A stretch of DNA of 7,317 bases, taken from a candidate division CSSED10-310 bacterium. Lineage in GTDB: Bacteria > CSSED10-310 > JAFGDC01. Below are positions 5,892-7,317 of this stretch, in pieces. Made by a program: the position numbers and the translations under genes. Each line of letters opens with the position of its first letter. Within the stretch, counting starts at the first letter, position 1. The stretch covers positions 1 through 7,317 of the forward strand of contig JAFGDC010000124.1 of assembly GCA_016932295.1 (NCBI GenBank). Reading direction: 5' to 3'. The notes under the pieces are model-generated. The model was not told the DNA's origin. It saw nothing but the letters and a program-made list of their open reading frames with translations, and did not search any database.

Positions 5892-7313
5892 TCAATTACC
5901 CATGTTGAACGGCATCGCGCCTTCTTCCTGCTCTTCCTGGGGGAAGTCCTCGGCTTTGGAATCAGTGATGTGGTCCTTGAAAATCTTGACGCCGTACCGC
6001 TCCCAGAGATCGTTGAACTGCCGCTCGATGGCATTTTCCTTGGAGTCCCGCAGCAGCTTGTTGCGGATCTGTGATTCCACCTCGGTCAGTTCTTTCTGGC
6101 CGGCCGCCTCCTTCGCGACCACCAGGATGACATGGTACCCTTTCTTGGTCTTGACGGGATCGGTGTAGGTGCCCTCTTCCGCGGCAAACGCCGCCTGCTC
6201 GAACGCCTGATCCTTGCCGATGCCTCGGATATAGCCGTTCTCATAGATATAACCGATATCTCCATCCTTCTTGGAAGAAGACTTGTCCTGGGACAGTTCC
6301 CTGGCAAGTGTGCCGAAATCGGCGCCCTTCCTGAGCCGTTCGAGGGCGTCCTGAGCTTCCTTCTCGGTGTTCAACTGGATATGGCTTACCTTGACGCGGG
6401 CCCTCGTCATGTAGGCATCTTTATTATTTTCATATTCCTTTCGCACATCCTCTTCCGTCACCAGCAGTTGATTGGCGATATCCGATTTGACCTCCTCCAG
6501 CGGCTGGTAACCTTCCTCCGTCTTTTCCAACAGCTTGATGATGTGCCACCCCTTCTTGGTCTGCACCGGCCCGCTCAGGTCACCCGCTTCCCGCAGGGCG
6601 AATGCGGCCTGTTCGAAGTCCTCGTTTTTACCGATCCCCCTGATATAGCCGTCTCTCGTGATATACCCGATCACGCCCCCGGTGTTGTTGCTCGAAAGGT
6701 CCAGGGAGAATCGCTTGGCGAGCGAATCGAAATCCTCGCCGTCCTTCAGCTTCTGGGCTATGGTCACGGCTTCCGGTTCGGTATCCACCAGGATATGGGC
6801 GACCTTGATGCGCTCATCCATGCGATAGTCTTCACGATGCGTCTCGTAATACCGCGTGATATCCTCATCCGAAACGCCCACCTGCTCCTTGATGTTGCGA
6901 TTGAAATACTCGCTCTGGTAAATACGTTCCACCGCATCCTTGACCTTGGCTTGGATCTCGGGATCCTTGTCATAACCGGCATCCATTGCGGCAAGATACA
7001 ACAGGCGGCTTTTGATCATGTTGTCGAGTATCTTCTCCTTGCCTTCCGCCTTCAGAAAATTCTTACGGGCATATGGCGGGATTTCCTTGATCTTCTCGTT
7101 GAGTTCCGACATGGTGATCGTCTGACCGGCGATCTCCGTCACCACCGACGGATCACCCTGCGCCGAATTCGCAGCGGCATCATCATGTGCGGAAACGGCT
7201 GGCGCGGCGCTGGTCGTCATCTCCTTCACCGCAGTCTGATTGTTTCCACAGGCCATCGACAGGCAAAGCCCCACCAGACCGATGATCCAAAGGGCCGACC
7301 ACTTGCTTCTCAT
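5892..7313 (-). CDS. Tandem-parvulin peptidyl-prolyl cis-trans isomerase, probable lipoprotein (PrsA/SurA-like)
   Basis: A 473-residue foldase expected to isomerise peptidyl-proline bonds in proteins folding outside the cytoplasm. The N terminus is a signal sequence ending at LSMAC, so Cys22 is the likely lipidated residue; the -3 Ser is atypical for a lipobox, so lipidation is probable, not certain. A low-complexity Ala/Ser linker follows (about 30-55), then a SurA_N/PrsA-like helical segment (about 57-165, containing AGYDKDPE). Parvulin domain 1 spans about 168-262 (VAHILV with H173, FEQAAFAL, GWHIIKL with H257) and domain 2 about 304-400 (VSHIQL with H311, FEQAAFA, GYHVILV with H394). The paired histidines and the Phe positions typical of parvulins are kept in both. 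A helical segment follows, with an acidic tail ending in NMGN. It is the first gene seen in the operon, 25 bases before the BatD-like gene. The ATG is four bases from the window edge, so its ribosome site is not visible and an upstream start cannot be excluded, but the signal peptide fits this start. Confidence 0.93.
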   Translation of the reverse strand: MRSKWSALWIIGLVGLCLSMACGNNQTAVKEMTTSAAPAVSAHDDAAANSAQGDPSVVTEIAGQTITMSELNEKIKEIPPYARKNFLKAEGKEKILDNMIKSRLLYLAAMDAGYDKDPEIQAKVKDAVERIYQSEYFNRNIKEQVGVSDEDITRYYETHREDYRMDERIKVAHILVDTEPEAVTIAQKLKDGEDFDSLAKRFSLDLSSNNTGGVIGYITRDGYIRGIGKNEDFEQAAFALREAGDLSGPVQTKKGWHIIKLLEKTEEGYQPLEEVKSDIANQLLVTEEDVRKEYENNKDAYMTRARVKVSHIQLNTEKEAQDALERLRKGADFGTLARELSQDKSSSKKDGDIGYIYENGYIRGIGKDQAFEQAAFAAEEGTYTDPVKTKKGYHVILVVAKEAAGQKELTEVESQIRNKLLRDSKENAIERQFNDLWERYGVKIFKDHITDSKAEDFPQEEQEEGAMPFNMGN

Positions 7314-7317
7314 ATGC

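Noticed and set aside
5867..6034. Upstream extension of the BatD-like frame to an ATG at 6034
   Set aside because: The extra 56 residues are Ser/Arg-rich and out of frame within the foldase gene, and they would bury the signal peptide; ATG 5866 fits better.
6213..6650. DNA direct repeat in the foldase gene
   Set aside because: The similarity reflects the duplicated parvulin domains at protein level. The DNA copies have diverged, so this is not a separate repeat element.
7311..7316. CATATG palindrome at the foldase start, at the window edge
   Set aside because: It is simply the ATG start preceded by CAT. A six-base palindrome at one position is not evidence of a cloning junction or regulatory site.

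Overview
The window is one compact gene cluster, entirely on the minus strand. The base composition is GC-rich (by eye). It encodes Sec signal peptides, a probable lipoprotein, periplasmic foldase-like proteins and MoxR/von Willebrand A (vWA) proteins. This points to a Gram-negative bacterium; the style suits a deltaproteobacterium (Desulfobacterota) or a relative, but that placement is a weak inference from gene content only. There are no tRNA or rRNA genes, IS elements, CRISPR arrays or terminators, and no intergenic gap exceeds about 45 bases.

In the direction of transcription (right to left) the order is: (1) a probable lipoprotein peptidyl-prolyl isomerase with two parvulin domains (5892-7313); (2) a BatD-like single-pass membrane protein with a signal peptide (4934-5866); (3) a MoxR-family AAA+ ATPase (3952-4944); (4) a DUF58 protein with a vWA-like fold (3060-3941); (5) a membrane-anchored TPR protein fused to a SurA/PrsA-type chaperone fold that lacks a parvulin domain (2099-3052); (6) a second BatD/DUF4381-like membrane protein (1123-2127); (7) a BatA-type vWA membrane protein with a complete MIDAS motif (135-1130); (8) the first 29 codons of another membrane protein, cut by the left edge (1-89). 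Junctions are +25, -11, +10, +7, -29, -8 and +45 bases, so this looks like one translationally coupled operon. Its promoter must lie beyond the right edge.

Functionally this is a MoxR-Bat locus. In known systems the MoxR ATPase works with vWA proteins, probably as a chaperone or remodelling machine for envelope or metal/cofactor proteins. What is unusual here is the pairing of that core with two periplasm-facing foldase-like proteins. One is an active-looking tandem parvulin. The other appears to be a related scaffold from which the catalytic domain is missing and to which TPRs have been added. Two BatD-like proteins with matching architecture also flank the ATPase/DUF58 core. A combined envelope protein-maturation machine, with cytoplasmic ATPase, membrane vWA and Ig-like parts, and periplasmic foldases, is the most attractive hypothesis, but it is inferred from gene order and not demonstrated.
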